Assembly (NCBI RefSeq): GCF_026241155.1
Contig: NZ_JAPFGP010000020.1
Coordinates: forward strand, 1-64,000
Reading direction: 5' to 3'
DNA from: Paucibacter sp. PLA-PC-4
Lineage (GTDB): Bacteria; Pseudomonadota; Gammaproteobacteria; Burkholderiales; Burkholderiaceae_C
DNA: 64,000 nucleotides
The position numbers were made by a program, and so were the translations under genes. Below are positions 15,950 to 27,760 of the stretch, in pieces. The notes beneath the pieces were generated by a model, which saw nothing but the letters and a program-made list of their open reading frames with translations, was not told the origin of the DNA and made no database searches. Positions within the stretch are counted from its first letter, which is position 1. Every line of letters starts with the position of its first letter.

Positions 15950-16696
15950 TTATCCGCGCTGGCGCAGCGCCTCATACAGACACACACCGGCCGCCACCGA
16001 GACATTCAGGCTCTCGACCGCGCCCTTCATCGGGATGCGCACCAGCTCATCGCAGGTCTTGGCTGTCAGCTGGCGCAGGCCGTCGCCCTCGGCGCCCAGC
16101 ACTAAGGCCACCGGTCGTTGCAGGTCGATATCGTAGATCGACTTCTCAGCCTGGTCCGAGGTGCCGATGATCCAAACATCGCGCTCCTTGAGCTCGTTGA
16201 GCGAGCGGGCCAGGTTCGTGACCATCAGGTAGGGCACGGTCTCGGCAGCGCCGCTGGCCACCTTGGCCACGGTGGCATTCAGTCCCACCGCGTGGTCCTT
16301 GGGCGCCAGCACTGCATGCGCGCCCGCCCCATCGGCCACGCGCAGACAGGCGCCAAGATTGTGCGGATCGGTGACGCCGTCCAGCACAAGCAGCAGCGGC
16401 ACCACCTCGGCCGCCTCCAATCCCTCCATCACCTCGTCCAGCGAATGCAGCATCGCCAGAGCGGTGACGCGGGCGACCACGCCTTGGTGGCGGCTCGAGC
16501 CCGCCAGCTTGGAAAGGCGCTCGTCGTCACTGTCGACGATCTTCATGCCCGCTTCCTTAGCGCGTTCGACGAACTGGCGCATGCGCTGATCGCGCCGCGT
16601 AGCGTCGACATGGACTTCGCTGATCGACTTGGGATGCGTCTTTAGCCGCACGGTAACGGCATGAAAGCCAAACAGAATTTTATTGCTAGTGCTCAT
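15950..16696 (-). CDS. rlmB: 23S rRNA (guanosine-2'-O)-methyltransferase RlmB
   Basis: 248-residue SpoU-class SPOUT methyltransferase that methylates the 2'-OH of G2251 of 23S rRNA using S-adenosylmethionine. The N-terminal substrate-binding domain begins [13 protein letters not shown]. The SPOUT knot motifs are [31 protein letters not shown] and [19 protein letters not shown]. The start at 16696 overlaps the stop of the upstream DUF1624 gene by 4 bases (ATGA); longer frames read through that gene. Confidence 0.95.
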   Translation of the reverse strand: MSTSNKILFGFHAVTVRLKTHPKSISEVHVDATRRDQRMRQFVERAKEAGMKIVDSDDERLSKLAGSSRHQGVVARVTALAMLHSLDEVMEGLEAAEVVPLLLVLDGVTDPHNLGACLRVADGAGAHAVLAPKDHAVGLNATVAKVASGAAETVPYLMVTNLARSLNELKERDVWIIGTSDQAEKSIYDIDLQRPVALVLGAEGDGLRQLTAKTCDELVRIPMKGAVESLNVSVAAGVCLYEALRQRG

Positions 16697-17409
16697 GGCG
16701 CCATGGTAACTGCCATCAGCAAGCCGATCAGCAGGGGCTGGTGCAGCATATAAAAGCTCAGCGACCATCGCCCCAACGCCGCCAGCGGCGCCAGCATGGC
16801 CGGGAGCGCCCCTTGCAGCAACGCCGGCCGCCAGCGCCCCAAAGCACAGCCCCACAGCATCACGCCGATCCAGGGCAGCAGCGGCACATAGTCCTCGGTG
16901 AAGGGTTTGGCGGTGACCAGACCGACCCAGTTCGTCCAACGGCTGTCGAACACCGGGTGCTGCCACAGCGCCGGCGCGACCAGCGCCAGCAGGCCCAGGC
17001 CGAATAGCCCGGCCAGCGGCAGCCGCGGCGCCAGCAGCCGTAGGACCAGCAGCATCAGCGCCATCCCGTGCAGCACGCCGAAGCTGATGAAGCTGCGCGG
17101 GAACATCAGCCAGGAGCCGGCCGAGACAAGCACCGCACAGCCAGCCACCTGGGCCCAGCGGCGCCAAAACCGCGGCCAGCGCTGGCCGCCGGCCAGCGCC
17201 ACCGACTGGCCCAGCCCGGCACAGAAGAGGAACAGGCTGACGATGGCCGTGCGCTGCCAAGTCCAGAATGGGTCGTGCGTGAAATCGGCCGCAATCATCC
17301 CGAAATGATCGAGATCGAAACAGAAATGGAAGATCGCCATCCAGACGACGGCGCCGCCGCGCAGCGCGTCCAGGCGTTGATATCGGAGGGCGGGGTCAGG
17401 TCTTATCAT
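16693..17409 (-). CDS. DUF1624 / heparan-glucosaminide acetyltransferase-like membrane protein
   Basis: 238 residues with about seven membrane segments. The start [21 protein letters not shown] and the histidine-containing segments ([23 protein letters not shown]) match the DUF1624/HGSNAT-type acyltransferase family, integral membrane enzymes predicted to move acyl groups to extracytoplasmic acceptors. Actual substrate unknown. It is translationally coupled to rlmB. Its first codons overlap a 14-mer also found at 21238-21251. Confidence 0.75.
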   Translation of the reverse strand: MIRPDPALRYQRLDALRGGAVVWMAIFHFCFDLDHFGMIAADFTHDPFWTWQRTAIVSLFLFCAGLGQSVALAGGQRWPRFWRRWAQVAGCAVLVSAGSWLMFPRSFISFGVLHGMALMLLVLRLLAPRLPLAGLFGLGLLALVAPALWQHPVFDSRWTNWVGLVTAKPFTEDYVPLLPWIGVMLWGCALGRWRPALLQGALPAMLAPLAALGRWSLSFYMLHQPLLIGLLMAVTMAP

Positions 17410-17438
17410 CAGCGCCGCAGTCTATCGACAAACCAGCC

Positions 17439-18503
17439 ATGCATCGTCTACTCCTGCCCACCCTGCTCGCCGCATTGAGCCTCGGTGCCGCCCAGGCCCA
17501 GCAGCCCCGCGAGGTCCAGCCGCGCGGCCCGCTGCAGGCGGCCGAGCTTAACCACATCAATGTCTTCAAGCGGGTCTCGCCCTCGGTGGTCCACATCACC
17601 ACGCTGGGCCTGAGCCGAGATATGTTCTCGATGAATGTCTCCGAGGTGCCGCGCGGCACCGGCAGCGGATTCATCTGGGACGAGCAAGGCCATATCGTCA
17701 CCAACTTTCATGTGATCCAGGGCGCCAACGCGGCCCGCATCACGCTCAATGACCAGAGCAGCTACGACGCCGAGCTGGTCGGCGCCTTCGAGGACCGCGA
17801 TCTGGCTGTGCTGCGCATCAAGGCGCCTCGCGACAAGCTGCCGCCGATCCCAATGGGCGCCAGTCGAGACCTGCTGGTGGGCCAGCAGGTCTATGCGATC
17901 GGCAATCCCTTCGGCCTTGACCAAACGCTAACGACCGGCATCGTCTCGGCGCTGAACCGCGAGATCGAGTCTGTGACACGACGCAGCATACGAGGCGCGA
18001 TCCAGACCGATGCGGCCATTAACCCCGGCAACTCCGGTGGCCCGTTGCTGGACTCGGCCGGCCGCCTGATCGGCGTCAACACCTCGATCTACAGCCCCAG
18101 CGGTGCCAGCGCCGGCATCGGCTTCGCGATCCCTGTGGACGAGGTCAACCGTGTCGTGCCCCGCTTGATCAAGGACGGCCGCTTCATCCGCCCGGCCCTG
18201 GGCGTCAGCGCGGCGCCGGAGCAGTTGCACCGCGCGCTGAAGCTGCCCAAGGGCGTGGCGCTGCTGCGCGTGACGCCCGGCAGCCCGGCCGCCAAGGCCG
18301 GTCTGCAGGCATTCGCCCGGGCGCGCGACGGCAGCTTGATTCAGGGCGATGTGATCACCGCGGTCGGCGAGGTCGCTGTGGCCGATCTCGATGACATGCT
18401 CAGCGAGCTGGAGCGCCGCCAAAGCGGCGACACGGTCCGGCTGACGGTCTGGCGCGGCGGCAAGACCCGGGTGCTCAGCGTCGTACTGGGAAGCTCAGAC
18501 TGA
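17439..18503 (+). CDS. Periplasmic DegQ/HtrA-like serine protease with one PDZ domain
   Basis: 354 residues. Signal peptide residues 1-20 (LLLPTLLAALSLGAAQA). The trypsin-like domain has the catalytic triad: His in NFHVIQG (about 90), Asp in EDRDLAVLRI (about 120) and Ser in NPGNSGGPL (about 199). A single C-terminal PDZ domain (about 260-350: GVALLRVTPGSPAAKAGL, GDVITAVGEVAV) makes it DegS-like in layout, but the cleavable signal and missing membrane anchor favour a soluble periplasmic protease. It diverges from the DUF1624 gene with 29 bases between starts. Confidence 0.9.
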   Translation: MHRLLLPTLLAALSLGAAQAQQPREVQPRGPLQAAELNHINVFKRVSPSVVHITTLGLSRDMFSMNVSEVPRGTGSGFIWDEQGHIVTNFHVIQGANAARITLNDQSSYDAELVGAFEDRDLAVLRIKAPRDKLPPIPMGASRDLLVGQQVYAIGNPFGLDQTLTTGIVSALNREIESVTRRSIRGAIQTDAAINPGNSGGPLLDSAGRLIGVNTSIYSPSGASAGIGFAIPVDEVNRVVPRLIKDGRFIRPALGVSAAPEQLHRALKLPKGVALLRVTPGSPAAKAGLQAFARARDGSLIQGDVITAVGEVAVADLDDMLSELERRQSGDTVRLTVWRGGKTRVLSVVLGSSD

Positions 18504-18626
18504 CAAGGCCGCATCGATAGACCACAGGACCTGAGCAATCTCCAGCGGCTTGGTCAGGCAGCTTGAGGCGCCGGCGGCCAGCGCGCCACGGCAAGGCCTT
18601 GCTTCGGCAAGGTTGGCGTGACACTC
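18495..18626 (-). pseudogene. Remnant of a response-regulator receiver domain (C-terminal part)
   Basis: Reading the - strand, the frame ending at the TGA 18497-18495 encodes ALAAGASSCLTKPLEIAQ followed by VLWSIDAALSV. This is the classic end of a REC domain: alpha-4, the conserved Lys-Pro dipeptide and alpha-5. Upstream residues (NLAEARPCRG) resemble the preceding loop, and the frame is closed by a TAG at 18627-18629. No phosphoacceptor half and no start codon remain. Its 3' end overlaps the end of the protease gene by 9 bases on the opposite strand. Confidence 0.55.
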
Positions 18627-18639
18627 CTAGACTGGCTTC

Positions 18640-19626
<987 letters not shown>

Positions 19627-19641
19627 GCGTTTTCTAAACGC
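19627..19641. terminator. Short hairpin between convergent genes
   Basis: GCGTTT and AAACGC (6 bp, loop TCT) lie between the two stop codons, with no good T-run on either side. A weak bidirectional terminator at best. Confidence 0.25.
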
Positions 19642-19644
19642 TCC

Positions 19645-21195
19645 TCAGAGCTTGAAGATCTGCACCGCTTCGACGAGGCGGCCGGCCTGGTGTTTCAGGC
19701 TCTCGGCGGCGGCGGCACTCTGCTCCACCAGCGCAGCGTTTTGCTGCGTGACCTGATCGAGCTGACCCACCGCGTCGCTGACCTGGCCTATGCCCGAGGT
19801 CTGCTCGACAGTGGCGGTGCTGATCTCGCCGATCAGATCGGCCACGCGCTTGACCTGGGCCACGATGCCTTCCATCGCCTGACCTGCGTCACCGACTAGA
19901 CGAGTGCCGGTCTCGACCTTCTCGACACTGTCGTTTATCAGGCTCTTGATTTCCTTGGCAGCATTCGCGCTGCGCTGCGCCAGGCTGCGCACCTCGGAGG
20001 CGACGACGGCGAAACCTCGCCCCTGCTCGCCAGCCCTTGCAGCCTCGACGGCGGCATTCAGCGCCAGGATATTGGTTTGGAAGGCGATGCCGTCGATCAC
20101 GCTGATGATGTCGCTGATGCGCCGGCTTGAGGCGCTGATCTCGTCCATCGTGCCGACCACTCGGGCCACCACGTCGCCGCCCTGGGTAGCCGCCGCGCGG
20201 GCCGAGCCGGCCAGGGTGTTGGCCTGCTGGGCAGTGTCGGCGCTGGAGCGCACGGTGCCGGCCAGCTGTTCCATCGATGCGGCAGTCTGCTGCAGATTGC
20301 TTGCCTGCTCCTCGGTGCGCTGGCTCAGGTCGGCATTGCCTGTGGCGATCTGGCTGGAGCCGGTTGCTATCGAGTCGCTGCTCTGGCGAACGGTGGATAC
20401 GACCTTGACCAGGCTCTCATTCATCGCCTTCAGGGCCTGCAGCAGCTGGCCGGTTTCATCGTGGCTCTTTACCTCGATGCGCGAGCTCAGATCACCGGCG
20501 GCCACGGTCTCAGCCAGGCGCACGGCCTGCCGGATCGGAGCGACGATGCTGCGAGTGATCCCGATGCTCAAGAGGACGCCGATCACCAGTGCCACCAAGC
20601 TGCCACCCAAAATCAGCCAGCGGTTCAGGCTGCGGTTGGCCTCGGCCTCGGCGCTGCGCTGCGCCTGCAACTCGCGCTCGACCTTGTAGAACTCCGCATG
20701 CACGGCGCGAAAGCCATCCATTGCAGCCTTGTCGCCGCCCAGCATAAAGGCGGACACCAGATCGTCGATGATCTTGCTGCCGGCACGCACCTCCTGGCGC
20801 ACAGGGAACAGCGCCTCGATGGCCGCCTTTAGCTCTTGCTGGCGCTGCTTCATCTGGTCCAGGCGCTGTTGCTGCTCAGGGCTGTCGACCGTCAGCTGCT
20901 TCGCCTCGGCCCAGCTCTTCTCGAAGGCCGCCTGGCCGATCTTCCAGGGCTCCAGATAACGATCCTCGCCGGCCAGCAGATAGCCGCGGCCGCCGGTTTG
21001 CATGCTGACCATGGACTGCAAGAGCTTCTCTCCGCGGTCCAGCACCTCGTAGGTGTGAACATTGAGCTTCTCCGCCTCGGCCAGCTTGGCGCCGCTCCCC
21101 AAAGCGGTCCAGACCACCAGCAGGAACACGCCGATCACCGCAGCAAAGGCCACGGCCAGACGGCGGCCGATCGACAAATTGGCAAACATCCTCAC
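19645..21195 (-). CDS. Methyl-accepting chemotaxis protein with CHASE3-type sensor
   Basis: 516 residues. Membrane segment 1 is about 12-30, followed by a helical periplasmic CHASE3-like domain with the typical SMQTGGRGYLLAGEDRYLEP motif, membrane segment 2 at about 193-215, HAMP (TRSIVAPIRQAVRLAETVA), and the cytoplasmic signalling domain with the hairpin tip IDGIAFQTNILALNAAVEAA (residues about 380-400). There is no C-terminal NWETF-type pentapeptide for CheR. GTG 21195 is preferred as start because AGGAG lies 6 bases upstream; ATG 21189 is the alternative. No che genes are nearby, so it is an orphan receptor. Ligand unknown. Confidence 0.93.
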   Translation of the reverse strand: MRMFANLSIGRRLAVAFAAVIGVFLLVVWTALGSGAKLAEAEKLNVHTYEVLDRGEKLLQSMVSMQTGGRGYLLAGEDRYLEPWKIGQAAFEKSWAEAKQLTVDSPEQQQRLDQMKQRQQELKAAIEALFPVRQEVRAGSKIIDDLVSAFMLGGDKAAMDGFRAVHAEFYKVERELQAQRSAEAEANRSLNRWLILGGSLVALVIGVLLSIGITRSIVAPIRQAVRLAETVAAGDLSSRIEVKSHDETGQLLQALKAMNESLVKVVSTVRQSSDSIATGSSQIATGNADLSQRTEEQASNLQQTAASMEQLAGTVRSSADTAQQANTLAGSARAAATQGGDVVARVVGTMDEISASSRRISDIISVIDGIAFQTNILALNAAVEAARAGEQGRGFAVVASEVRSLAQRSANAAKEIKSLINDSVEKVETGTRLVGDAGQAMEGIVAQVKRVADLIGEISTATVEQTSGIGQVSDAVGQLDQVTQQNAALVEQSAAAAESLKHQAGRLVEAVQIFKL

Positions 21196-21316
21196 TCACA
21201 ACTCCTCTTGATAGCCGCCCCGGGACACCATAGCCGCCGGGGTCAGGTCTTGAGCTCCGTCGAGACCACCCCAGGCTATCGGCCAGGAGTGGCGAGTCTT
21301 GAGGATGAAAAGGCGC

Positions 21317-24300
21317 TCAGCCTAGCTGTTTGCGCGCATTGCGGAACATGCGCATCCAGGGGCTGTAGGCGCTCTTGTCGCCCGAGGTCCAGCTCATCTG
21401 GACATTGCGGAAGACGCGCTCAGGGTGCGGCATCAGCACAGTAAAGCGGCCATCCGGCGTGGTCACCGAGGTCAGGCCCTGGGGGCTGCCGTTAGGGTTC
21501 AGCGGATAGATCTCGGTAGGCGCGCCGGCATGGTCGACATAGCGCATCGCGCGCGCCACCGTGCTGGCGTCGCCGCGCTGCGAGAAGTCGGCAAAGCCCT
21601 CGCCATGAGCCACTGCGATCGGCAGCCGGCTGCCGGCCATGCCCTGGAAGAACAGACTCGGGCTGTCGAGCACCTCGACCATGGCCAGGCGCGCTTCGAA
21701 CTGCTCGCTCTTGTTGCGGGTGAACTTAGGCCAGGCCGCAGCACCCGGGATGATGGGCGACAGCGCCGCCATCATCTGGCAGCCGTTGCACACACCCAGC
21801 GCGAAGCTGTCGGGGCGCGCAAAGAAGGCCTTGAACTGCTCAGCCAGCAGCGGGTTGAACATGATGGAGCGGGCCCAGCCCTCACCGGCCCCCAGGGTGT
21901 CGCCGTAGCTGAAACCACCGCAGGCGACAAAGCCCTTGAACTGATCAAGGCCGACCGCGCCCGCTTGCAGATCGCTCATATGCACGTCGTAGGTATCGAA
22001 GCCGGCCAGCGCCATCGCATAACTCATCTCAATGTGCGAGTTGACGCCTTGCTCGCGCAGGATGGCCAGCTTGGGCCGCGAGCCGCTGTTGATGAAGGGT
22101 GCGGCCACATCCTCCAGCGGATCGAAGCTCAGATGCAGATGTCGGCCGGGATCGGCGGCCAGGCCGGCCTGGTCATGCTCGCTGTCGGCACAGGCCGGGT
22201 TGTCGCGCAGCTGGCTGATACGCCAACTCACCTCGTCCCAGCTCTTATGCAGCGACTCCAGCGCTGCGCTAAACACGGTCTTGGCATCGCGCCAGATCTC
22301 GACCTTGCCCGTGGTGTTGGGTTTGCCCACCACATGGCTCAGCCTGGACAGGCCGTGGGCGCGCAGCACCTGCATCACGGCATCGCGCTCGGCGGTGGGC
22401 ACCTGCAGCAGCACGCCCAGCTCCTCGTTGAACAGCGCCTTCAGCGTCAGTTCCTCGCGGCGCGCACTGACCTGGGCGGCCCAGTTCTTCGAGTCGCCGA
22501 AGTCGGCGCGGCTGTCATTGACGCCGTCGCTCTCGGTCACCAGCATGTCCACATTCAGGCTGATGCCCATGTGGCCGGCAAACGCCATCTCACAGGCGCA
22601 GGCCCACAGGCCGCCATCGCCACGGTCGTGATAAGCCAGCAGACGCCCTTCGGCCCGCAGCTGATTGACGGCCGCGACCAAGCTCTTGAGCAGCGACGCA
22701 TCGTCCAGATCGGGCACTGCGCCACCGAACTGGTTCAGCGCCTGGGCCAGGATGGAGCCGCCCATGCGGTGCCGGCCTTGACCCAGGTCCACCAGAATCA
22801 GACTGGTGTCGCCGGGCTGCAGCTCGGGCGTCAGCGTTGCGCGCACATCAGCGATGCTGGCGAAGGCGCTGATGATCAGCGAGACCGGCGCGGTGACCTG
22901 CTTGTCAGCCCCGTCGTGCCACTTCGTGCGCATCGACAGCGAATCCTTGCCGACCGGGATTGAGATGCCCAGCGCCGGGCACAGCTCCATGCCCACCGCC
23001 TTGACAGTGTCGAACAGCGCGGCGTCTTCACCGGGTTCGCCGCAGGCCGCCATCCAGTTGGCGGACAGCTTGACACGCGAGAGCTCGATCGGCGCGGCCA
23101 GCAGATTGGTAATGGCCTCGGCAACGGCCATGCGGCCTGAGGCTGGCCCGTTGACGGCGGCCAGCGGCGTGCGCTCGCCCATGCTCATCGCCTCACCAGC
23201 AAAGCCCTTGAAGTCGGCCAACGTGACGGCGCAATCAGCCACCGGCACCTGCCAGGGGCCGACCATCTGGTCGCGACTGTTCAGCCCGCCGACCGTGCGG
23301 TCGCCGATCGTGATCAGGAAACGCTTGGAGGCCACGGTCGGGTGGCGCAGCACTTCGACGGCGACCTTGGCCAGATCGACACCGGTGAGTTCCAGACGAC
23401 CCGCATCGCGCTCGAGCCGACTCACCTCGCGGTGCATCTTGGGCGGCTTTCCCAGAAGCACATCCATCGGCATGTCTACTGCACGCTGGCCGCCGGGCCC
23501 GTCTTCCAGGATCAGCTCGCGCGCCTCGGTCGTCACGCCCACCACCGCAAAGGGGCAGCGCTCGCGCTCGCACATGCGCTGGAACAAGGCCAGGCTGTCC
23601 GGTGCGATGGCCAGCACATAGCGCTCCTGGCTCTCGTTGCACCAAATTTCCTTGGGCGCCATGCCGGACTCTTCCAGTGGCACCTTGCGCAGATCGAAGC
23701 GCGCGCCGCGGCCTGCGTCGTTGACCAGTTCGGGGAAGGCGTTCGAGATACCGCCCGCCCCGACATCGTGAATGGCCAGAATAGGGTTCTTGTCGCCCAG
23801 GCCCCAGCAGTGGTTGATGACCTCCTGCACCCGACGCTCGATCTCCGGATTGCCGCGCTGAACCGAGTCAAAGTCCAGGTCGGCGGTATTGGTGCCGGCC
23901 GCCATCGAGCTGGCGGCGCTGCCCCCCATGCCGATGCGCATGCCCGGGCCGCCCAGCTGCACCAGCAGGGAGCCGGTGGGGAACTCGATCTTCTGCGTCT
24001 GGTCGTCGCGAATCGCCCCCAAGCCACCGGCAATCATGATGGGTTTGTGGTAACCGCGCTGGACGCCGTCCACTTCCTGCTCGTAGACGCGGAAATAGCC
24101 ATTCAGGTTGGGCCGGCCGAACTCGTTGTTGAAGGCCGCGCCGCCCAGCGGGCCCTCGATCATGATCTGCAGCGCACTGGCGATATGGCTGGGCTTGCCC
24201 ACGGGGTTTTGCTCCCAGGGCTCGCAAAGGCCCGGCAGGTGCAAATTGGAGACCGAGAAGCCGGTCAGGCCGGCCTTGGGCTTGGAGCCGCGGCCGGTGG

Positions 24301-25312
24301 CGCCTTCGTCCCGGATTTCGCCGCCGGCACCGGTCGAGGCTCCGGGGAAAGGCGAAATGGCGGTCGGGTGGTTGTGGGTCTCGACCTTCATCAAGACATG
24401 GGCCAGTTCCTCACGCGCCTCGTAGCGCGGCGCGCGCTGGTCGCCCGCCGGCATCCAGCGCTCGATTCGGTGGCCTTCCATTACCGAGGCATTGTCCGAA
24501 TAGGCCTTAACCGTATGCTGCGGGCTCAGCTTCTCCGTATTGCGAATCATGCCAAACAGGCTCAGCGGCTGCTCAACGCCATCCACCGTGAACTTGGCAT
24601 TGAAGATCTTGTGACGGCAGTGCTCGCTATTGGCCTGCGCAAACATCATCAGCTCGACGTCGCTGGGATTGCGCTTAAGGCCGGTGAAGGCCGTCACCAA
24701 ATAGTCGATCTCGTCGTCGGACAAGGCAAGCCCGAAGTCCTTGTTTGCCGTCTCCAGCGCCGCCCTGCCCTGTGCCAGCACATCGACATGAGCCAGCGGC
24801 TGCGCGGTCTTTTCGTCGAACAGATGTGCGGCATCCTCGCGGGCCAGCAGCACACTCTCGGTCATGCGGTCGTGCAGCAACTCGGCACAGGCAATCAGCT
24901 CGGCCTGACTCAGGGTCTTGGCGCTGCCCCCCAGGCTGGAGAGCAAGCCCGATTTGAGCTGCACGCGATACTCGGTGACCCGCTCGACGCGGAGGATGCC
25001 CAGGCCGCAGTTGTGGGCGATATCGGTGGCCTTCGAGGCCCAGGGGCTGACGGTGCCCAAGCGTGGGGCCACCAGCACCAGACTACCTTCGGCCCCGCCT
25101 TCATAGGCATCGCCATAATTCAACAGCGCTGCCAGCCGGGCTTGGTCCTCACTGCTCAGCGCGCTATCACTCCAGACCCAATGCACATGACGCGCATGGA
25201 CCGCGCTGATGCGCGCATTGACGGCCTGCAGCCGAGGCAGCAAGGCCTGGGCCCGGAACGCGGAAAGAGCGTTGCCGCCCTCGAACGAAAGCAGATGCTT
25301 GGTGGAAGCCAT
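21317..25312 (-). CDS. purL: Phosphoribosylformylglycinamidine synthase
   Basis: 1331 residues, the large single-chain PurL of proteobacteria, which converts FGAR, glutamine and ATP to FGAM in purine synthesis. The N-terminal PurS-like part is followed by the two AIR-synthase-like halves ([56 protein letters not shown]). The C-terminal glutamine amidotransferase carries its nucleophile in [13 protein letters not shown] (about Cys1173) and its His/Glu in MPHPERVF (about 1294). It appears complete, as a single gene separated by about 120 bases from both neighbours. Confidence 0.97.
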   Translation of the reverse strand: MASTKHLLSFEGGNALSAFRAQALLPRLQAVNARISAVHARHVHWVWSDSALSSEDQARLAALLNYGDAYEGGAEGSLVLVAPRLGTVSPWASKATDIAHNCGLGILRVERVTEYRVQLKSGLLSSLGGSAKTLSQAELIACAELLHDRMTESVLLAREDAAHLFDEKTAQPLAHVDVLAQGRAALETANKDFGLALSDDEIDYLVTAFTGLKRNPSDVELMMFAQANSEHCRHKIFNAKFTVDGVEQPLSLFGMIRNTEKLSPQHTVKAYSDNASVMEGHRIERWMPAGDQRAPRYEAREELAHVLMKVETHNHPTAISPFPGASTGAGGEIRDEGATGRGSKPKAGLTGFSVSNLHLPGLCEPWEQNPVGKPSHIASALQIMIEGPLGGAAFNNEFGRPNLNGYFRVYEQEVDGVQRGYHKPIMIAGGLGAIRDDQTQKIEFPTGSLLVQLGGPGMRIGMGGSAASSMAAGTNTADLDFDSVQRGNPEIERRVQEVINHCWGLGDKNPILAIHDVGAGGISNAFPELVNDAGRGARFDLRKVPLEESGMAPKEIWCNESQERYVLAIAPDSLALFQRMCERERCPFAVVGVTTEARELILEDGPGGQRAVDMPMDVLLGKPPKMHREVSRLERDAGRLELTGVDLAKVAVEVLRHPTVASKRFLITIGDRTVGGLNSRDQMVGPWQVPVADCAVTLADFKGFAGEAMSMGERTPLAAVNGPASGRMAVAEAITNLLAAPIELSRVKLSANWMAACGEPGEDAALFDTVKAVGMELCPALGISIPVGKDSLSMRTKWHDGADKQVTAPVSLIISAFASIADVRATLTPELQPGDTSLILVDLGQGRHRMGGSILAQALNQFGGAVPDLDDASLLKSLVAAVNQLRAEGRLLAYHDRGDGGLWACACEMAFAGHMGISLNVDMLVTESDGVNDSRADFGDSKNWAAQVSARREELTLKALFNEELGVLLQVPTAERDAVMQVLRAHGLSRLSHVVGKPNTTGKVEIWRDAKTVFSAALESLHKSWDEVSWRISQLRDNPACADSEHDQAGLAADPGRHLHLSFDPLEDVAAPFINSGSRPKLAILREQGVNSHIEMSYAMALAGFDTYDVHMSDLQAGAVGLDQFKGFVACGGFSYGDTLGAGEGWARSIMFNPLLAEQFKAFFARPDSFALGVCNGCQMMAALSPIIPGAAAWPKFTRNKSEQFEARLAMVEVLDSPSLFFQGMAGSRLPIAVAHGEGFADFSQRGDASTVARAMRYVDHAGAPTEIYPLNPNGSPQGLTSVTTPDGRFTVLMPHPERVFRNVQMSWTSGDKSAYSPWMRMFRNARKQLG

Positions 25313-25395
25313 GGAATCCCGCAGTGCTAGCCGGACCGAGACGGCCGACCTTCGATGAAGTGCGGGATTCTACCGAGGCTGGCCTGGGTCTTGGT

Positions 25396-25419
25396 CTTGC
25401 CGCCCGCAAAGGCGGCAAG
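25396..25419. other. Hairpin between the deaminase gene and purL
   Basis: CTTGCCGCC and GGCGGCAAG form a perfect 9-bp stem with a 6-base loop. Neither orientation is followed by a T-run, so it is not a standard intrinsic terminator. It lies between the end of the salvage operon and the start of purL, both on the - strand. Confidence 0.35.
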
Positions 25420-25441
25420 TTTCACCATCCAGTAAGCGAAC

Positions 25442-26764
25442 TCAGCGCTCGGTCTTCATCTTGGCGACGATGCCTTCGATGCGATCCAGCAAGGTGCTCT
25501 GGTCTATGGTGGTCAGCTCGCGGTCTTTCAAGACCTGACGGCCGCCAACCCAGACATCGGACACATGTTCGCGGCCTGCCACATAGACCAGCTGGGCCTG
25601 TGGGTTGTAGACCGGCCGACATTCCAGCGCGTCCAGCGAGACGGCAACGACGTCGGCGAGCTTGCCCACTTCCAACGAACCGAGCTCATCGCCTCGGCCC
25701 ATGGCCTTGGCGGCGCGCAGCGTAGCCATCTCCAGCGCGGTGCGGGCCGAGACGGTGGTCGGATTCTGCGTCGAACCCTTGGCCAGTAGGGCCGCCGCGC
25801 GGATCTCGCCGAACATGTCCTGGCGGTTGTTGGAGGCCGCGCCGTCAGTGCCCAGAACCGTGTTGACGCCGGCGGCTTCGAGCGCCGTCACCGGGCAGAC
25901 GCCCGAGGCCAACTTCATGTTCGAGTTGGGGTTGTGGACAAGGTGCACCCGTTGACGCGCCAGCATCGCAATCTCGTCCTCGTTCAGATGGACCATGTGC
26001 ACGGCCATCATCTTCTCATTGAGCAGGCCCAACTTGTTCAGGCGCTCCAGCGGCCGCATGCCGTACTGTTTCAAGCTGCCATCGACCTCGTCCTGGGTCT
26101 CGTGAATATGGCAGTGCATCTGCATCTCATGCTGCTCGGCCAGCTGTCGCAGCTTGACGAAGGTCTCGTCCGACACGGTGTAGGGCGCGTGCGGCGCGCT
26201 GGTCCAGTCCAAGAGCTTCTCGCCCTTGAACTGCTGATACGCGGCCAGGCCCTTGGCGATGTAGTCGTCCGGGCCGGAGGCATAACCGGTCGGGAAATCG
26301 ATCACGTTGATAGACACACCGGCGCGTATGCCCGAGTCGACCGCGGCGCGCGCCATTGCGGTCGGAAAGAAGTACATATCGTTCAGATAGGTCACGCCGC
26401 CGCGCAGCGCCTCGGCCGCCGACAGCAGCGAGCCCTGGTAGGTCCAGTCTTCGCTGACCCATTTCTTCTCCAGCGGCCAGATGTGGTTATTGAGCCAGTC
26501 CATCAGCGGCACATCGTCGGCCACGCCGCGCAGCAGCGACATCGCCGAGTGGGTATGACCGTTGATCAGGCCCGGGATCAGCACATGCGAGCCGAGCTCG
26601 ACCTTGGCCGCATTCGGGTACTGAGCCTCGGCCTCGGCCCAGGGCAGGATGGCCGCGATGCGCTCTCCCTGCATCACCAGCGCATGCTCGTTGAGCACCT
26701 CGCTGCCGGGCGCCATGGAGACGATCCAGCGGGCCTTCAGCAGGGTTTGTTGGGCTTGGCTCAT
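25442..26764 (-). CDS. mtaD: MtaD/TRZ-ATZ-type amidohydrolase (MTA/SAH deaminase-like)
   Basis: 440-residue metal-dependent deaminase. Zinc ligands: GLINGHTHSAMSLLRG (about 67-69), HCHIHETQDEVDG (about 225) and VLGTDGAASNN (Asp about 315). The family includes 5'-methylthioadenosine/S-adenosylhomocysteine deaminase; guanine, cytosine or triazine deaminases are related alternatives. ATG 26764 has GAGGAG 6 bases upstream; the frame extends 10 codons further. It follows the nucleoside hydrolase by 10 bases, so a nucleoside substrate fits the operon. This is the last gene of the operon. Confidence 0.85.
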   Translation of the reverse strand: MSQAQQTLLKARWIVSMAPGSEVLNEHALVMQGERIAAILPWAEAEAQYPNAAKVELGSHVLIPGLINGHTHSAMSLLRGVADDVPLMDWLNNHIWPLEKKWVSEDWTYQGSLLSAAEALRGGVTYLNDMYFFPTAMARAAVDSGIRAGVSINVIDFPTGYASGPDDYIAKGLAAYQQFKGEKLLDWTSAPHAPYTVSDETFVKLRQLAEQHEMQMHCHIHETQDEVDGSLKQYGMRPLERLNKLGLLNEKMMAVHMVHLNEDEIAMLARQRVHLVHNPNSNMKLASGVCPVTALEAAGVNTVLGTDGAASNNRQDMFGEIRAAALLAKGSTQNPTTVSARTALEMATLRAAKAMGRGDELGSLEVGKLADVVAVSLDALECRPVYNPQAQLVYVAGREHVSDVWVGGRQVLKDRELTTIDQSTLLDRIEGIVAKMKTER

Positions 26765-26774
26765 GGGTATCTCC

Positions 26775-27737
26775 TCAATTGAAGGCTTGGGCAAACAGAT
26801 TCAGCACGCCGGCCGCATCGACGGCAATGCAGGCCTGCTGCGGCGGACAGCTGCTCCAGGGCGTCTGCTCGCCGGTGGGCTTGTGGAAGTCCTGAATGGT
26901 CTGGCCGCGGGCGATACCCTCGGTGACGACGCGCACCGGGCCGCTGCGCAGGCTGAACAGCTCGGGTGCGATGCAGAACGCCGCCGCACTGGCGTCATGC
27001 GAGTAGATGCCGCCAATGCCGTCGCGCTCATGATAGAAGTCCTGGTAGTGGCGGGTCGCCTCCCACAGGAAGTCGCCAACGGCGCCGTCCTTGCCTTGCA
27101 GTGCGGCCAAGTAGTGATGCTTCATCACCACCTCCTGGGTCACGTCAAGGCCGACGATGACGACCGGCCAGTCGGCCGTGAAGACGATGTCGGCCGCCTC
27201 GGGATCGTTGATGATATTGGCCTCGGCCACCGGCGTCACATTGCCGCCATGGCCATGGGTGCCGAAGGCGCCGCCCATCACGACGACCTGGCGGACCTTG
27301 GATGTGATCGTCGGGTCATGGCGCAGGGCCAGCGCGACATTGGTCAGCGGGCCGACGGCCAGCAGCGTGATCTCGCCGGGTTCTGCATTGATCAGGTCGC
27401 AAATCAGCTGATGGGCCGGGCGAGCATCCGCTTGGGCCGTGCTCGGCGGCAGCCGCGTGAACATACCGCCCAGACCGTCGTCACCGTGCACATGCGCCGG
27501 AAAGTCCTGCTCGGCCGGCGTGTGCAATGGGCCAGCCGCGCCCTGTGCCACAGGCAGGTCCAGGCCGTAGAAGGCAGACAGGCTCAGCGCATTGCGAGTG
27601 GTCGTCGCGATGGGGGCGTTGCCGAACACAGTGGTCAGCGCACGCAGCTCGATGGCCGGGTGGCGCGCCAGCAGGTGCAGCGCCATCGCGTCGTCGATGC
27701 CGGGGTCGGTGTCAAAAATTACGGCAGAGGCTTTCAT
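26775..27737 (-). CDS. Inosine-uridine preferring nucleoside hydrolase family protein
   Basis: 320 residues. The calcium- and ribose-binding signature DTDPGIDDAMALHLLA is at residues 9-24. Further motifs are TTVFGNAPIATTTRN, LAVGPLTNVALALR and VMGGAFGTHGHGGNV, and a C-terminal SHDASAAAFCIAPE holding the second Ca-ligand Asp. It cleaves ribonucleosides to base and ribose. The start at 27737 lies 23 bases after ribokinase; longer frames intrude into that gene. Base specificity cannot be predicted. Confidence 0.92.
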   Translation of the reverse strand: MKASAVIFDTDPGIDDAMALHLLARHPAIELRALTTVFGNAPIATTTRNALSLSAFYGLDLPVAQGAAGPLHTPAEQDFPAHVHGDDGLGGMFTRLPPSTAQADARPAHQLICDLINAEPGEITLLAVGPLTNVALALRHDPTITSKVRQVVVMGGAFGTHGHGGNVTPVAEANIINDPEAADIVFTADWPVVIVGLDVTQEVVMKHHYLAALQGKDGAVGDFLWEATRHYQDFYHERDGIGGIYSHDASAAAFCIAPELFSLRSGPVRVVTEGIARGQTIQDFHKPTGEQTPWSSCPPQQACIAVDAAGVLNLFAQAFN

Positions 27738-27760
27738 ACTGCAAGCACCAGTTCGGTTGT

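Noticed and set aside
23342-25330. 662-residue open frame on the + strand
   Set aside because: Fully antisense to purL, which has all family motifs; long antisense frames are expected at this GC content.
25396-25419. Hairpin as an intrinsic terminator of the salvage operon
   Set aside because: The stem is perfect but no T-run follows in either direction, so I list it only as a hairpin.
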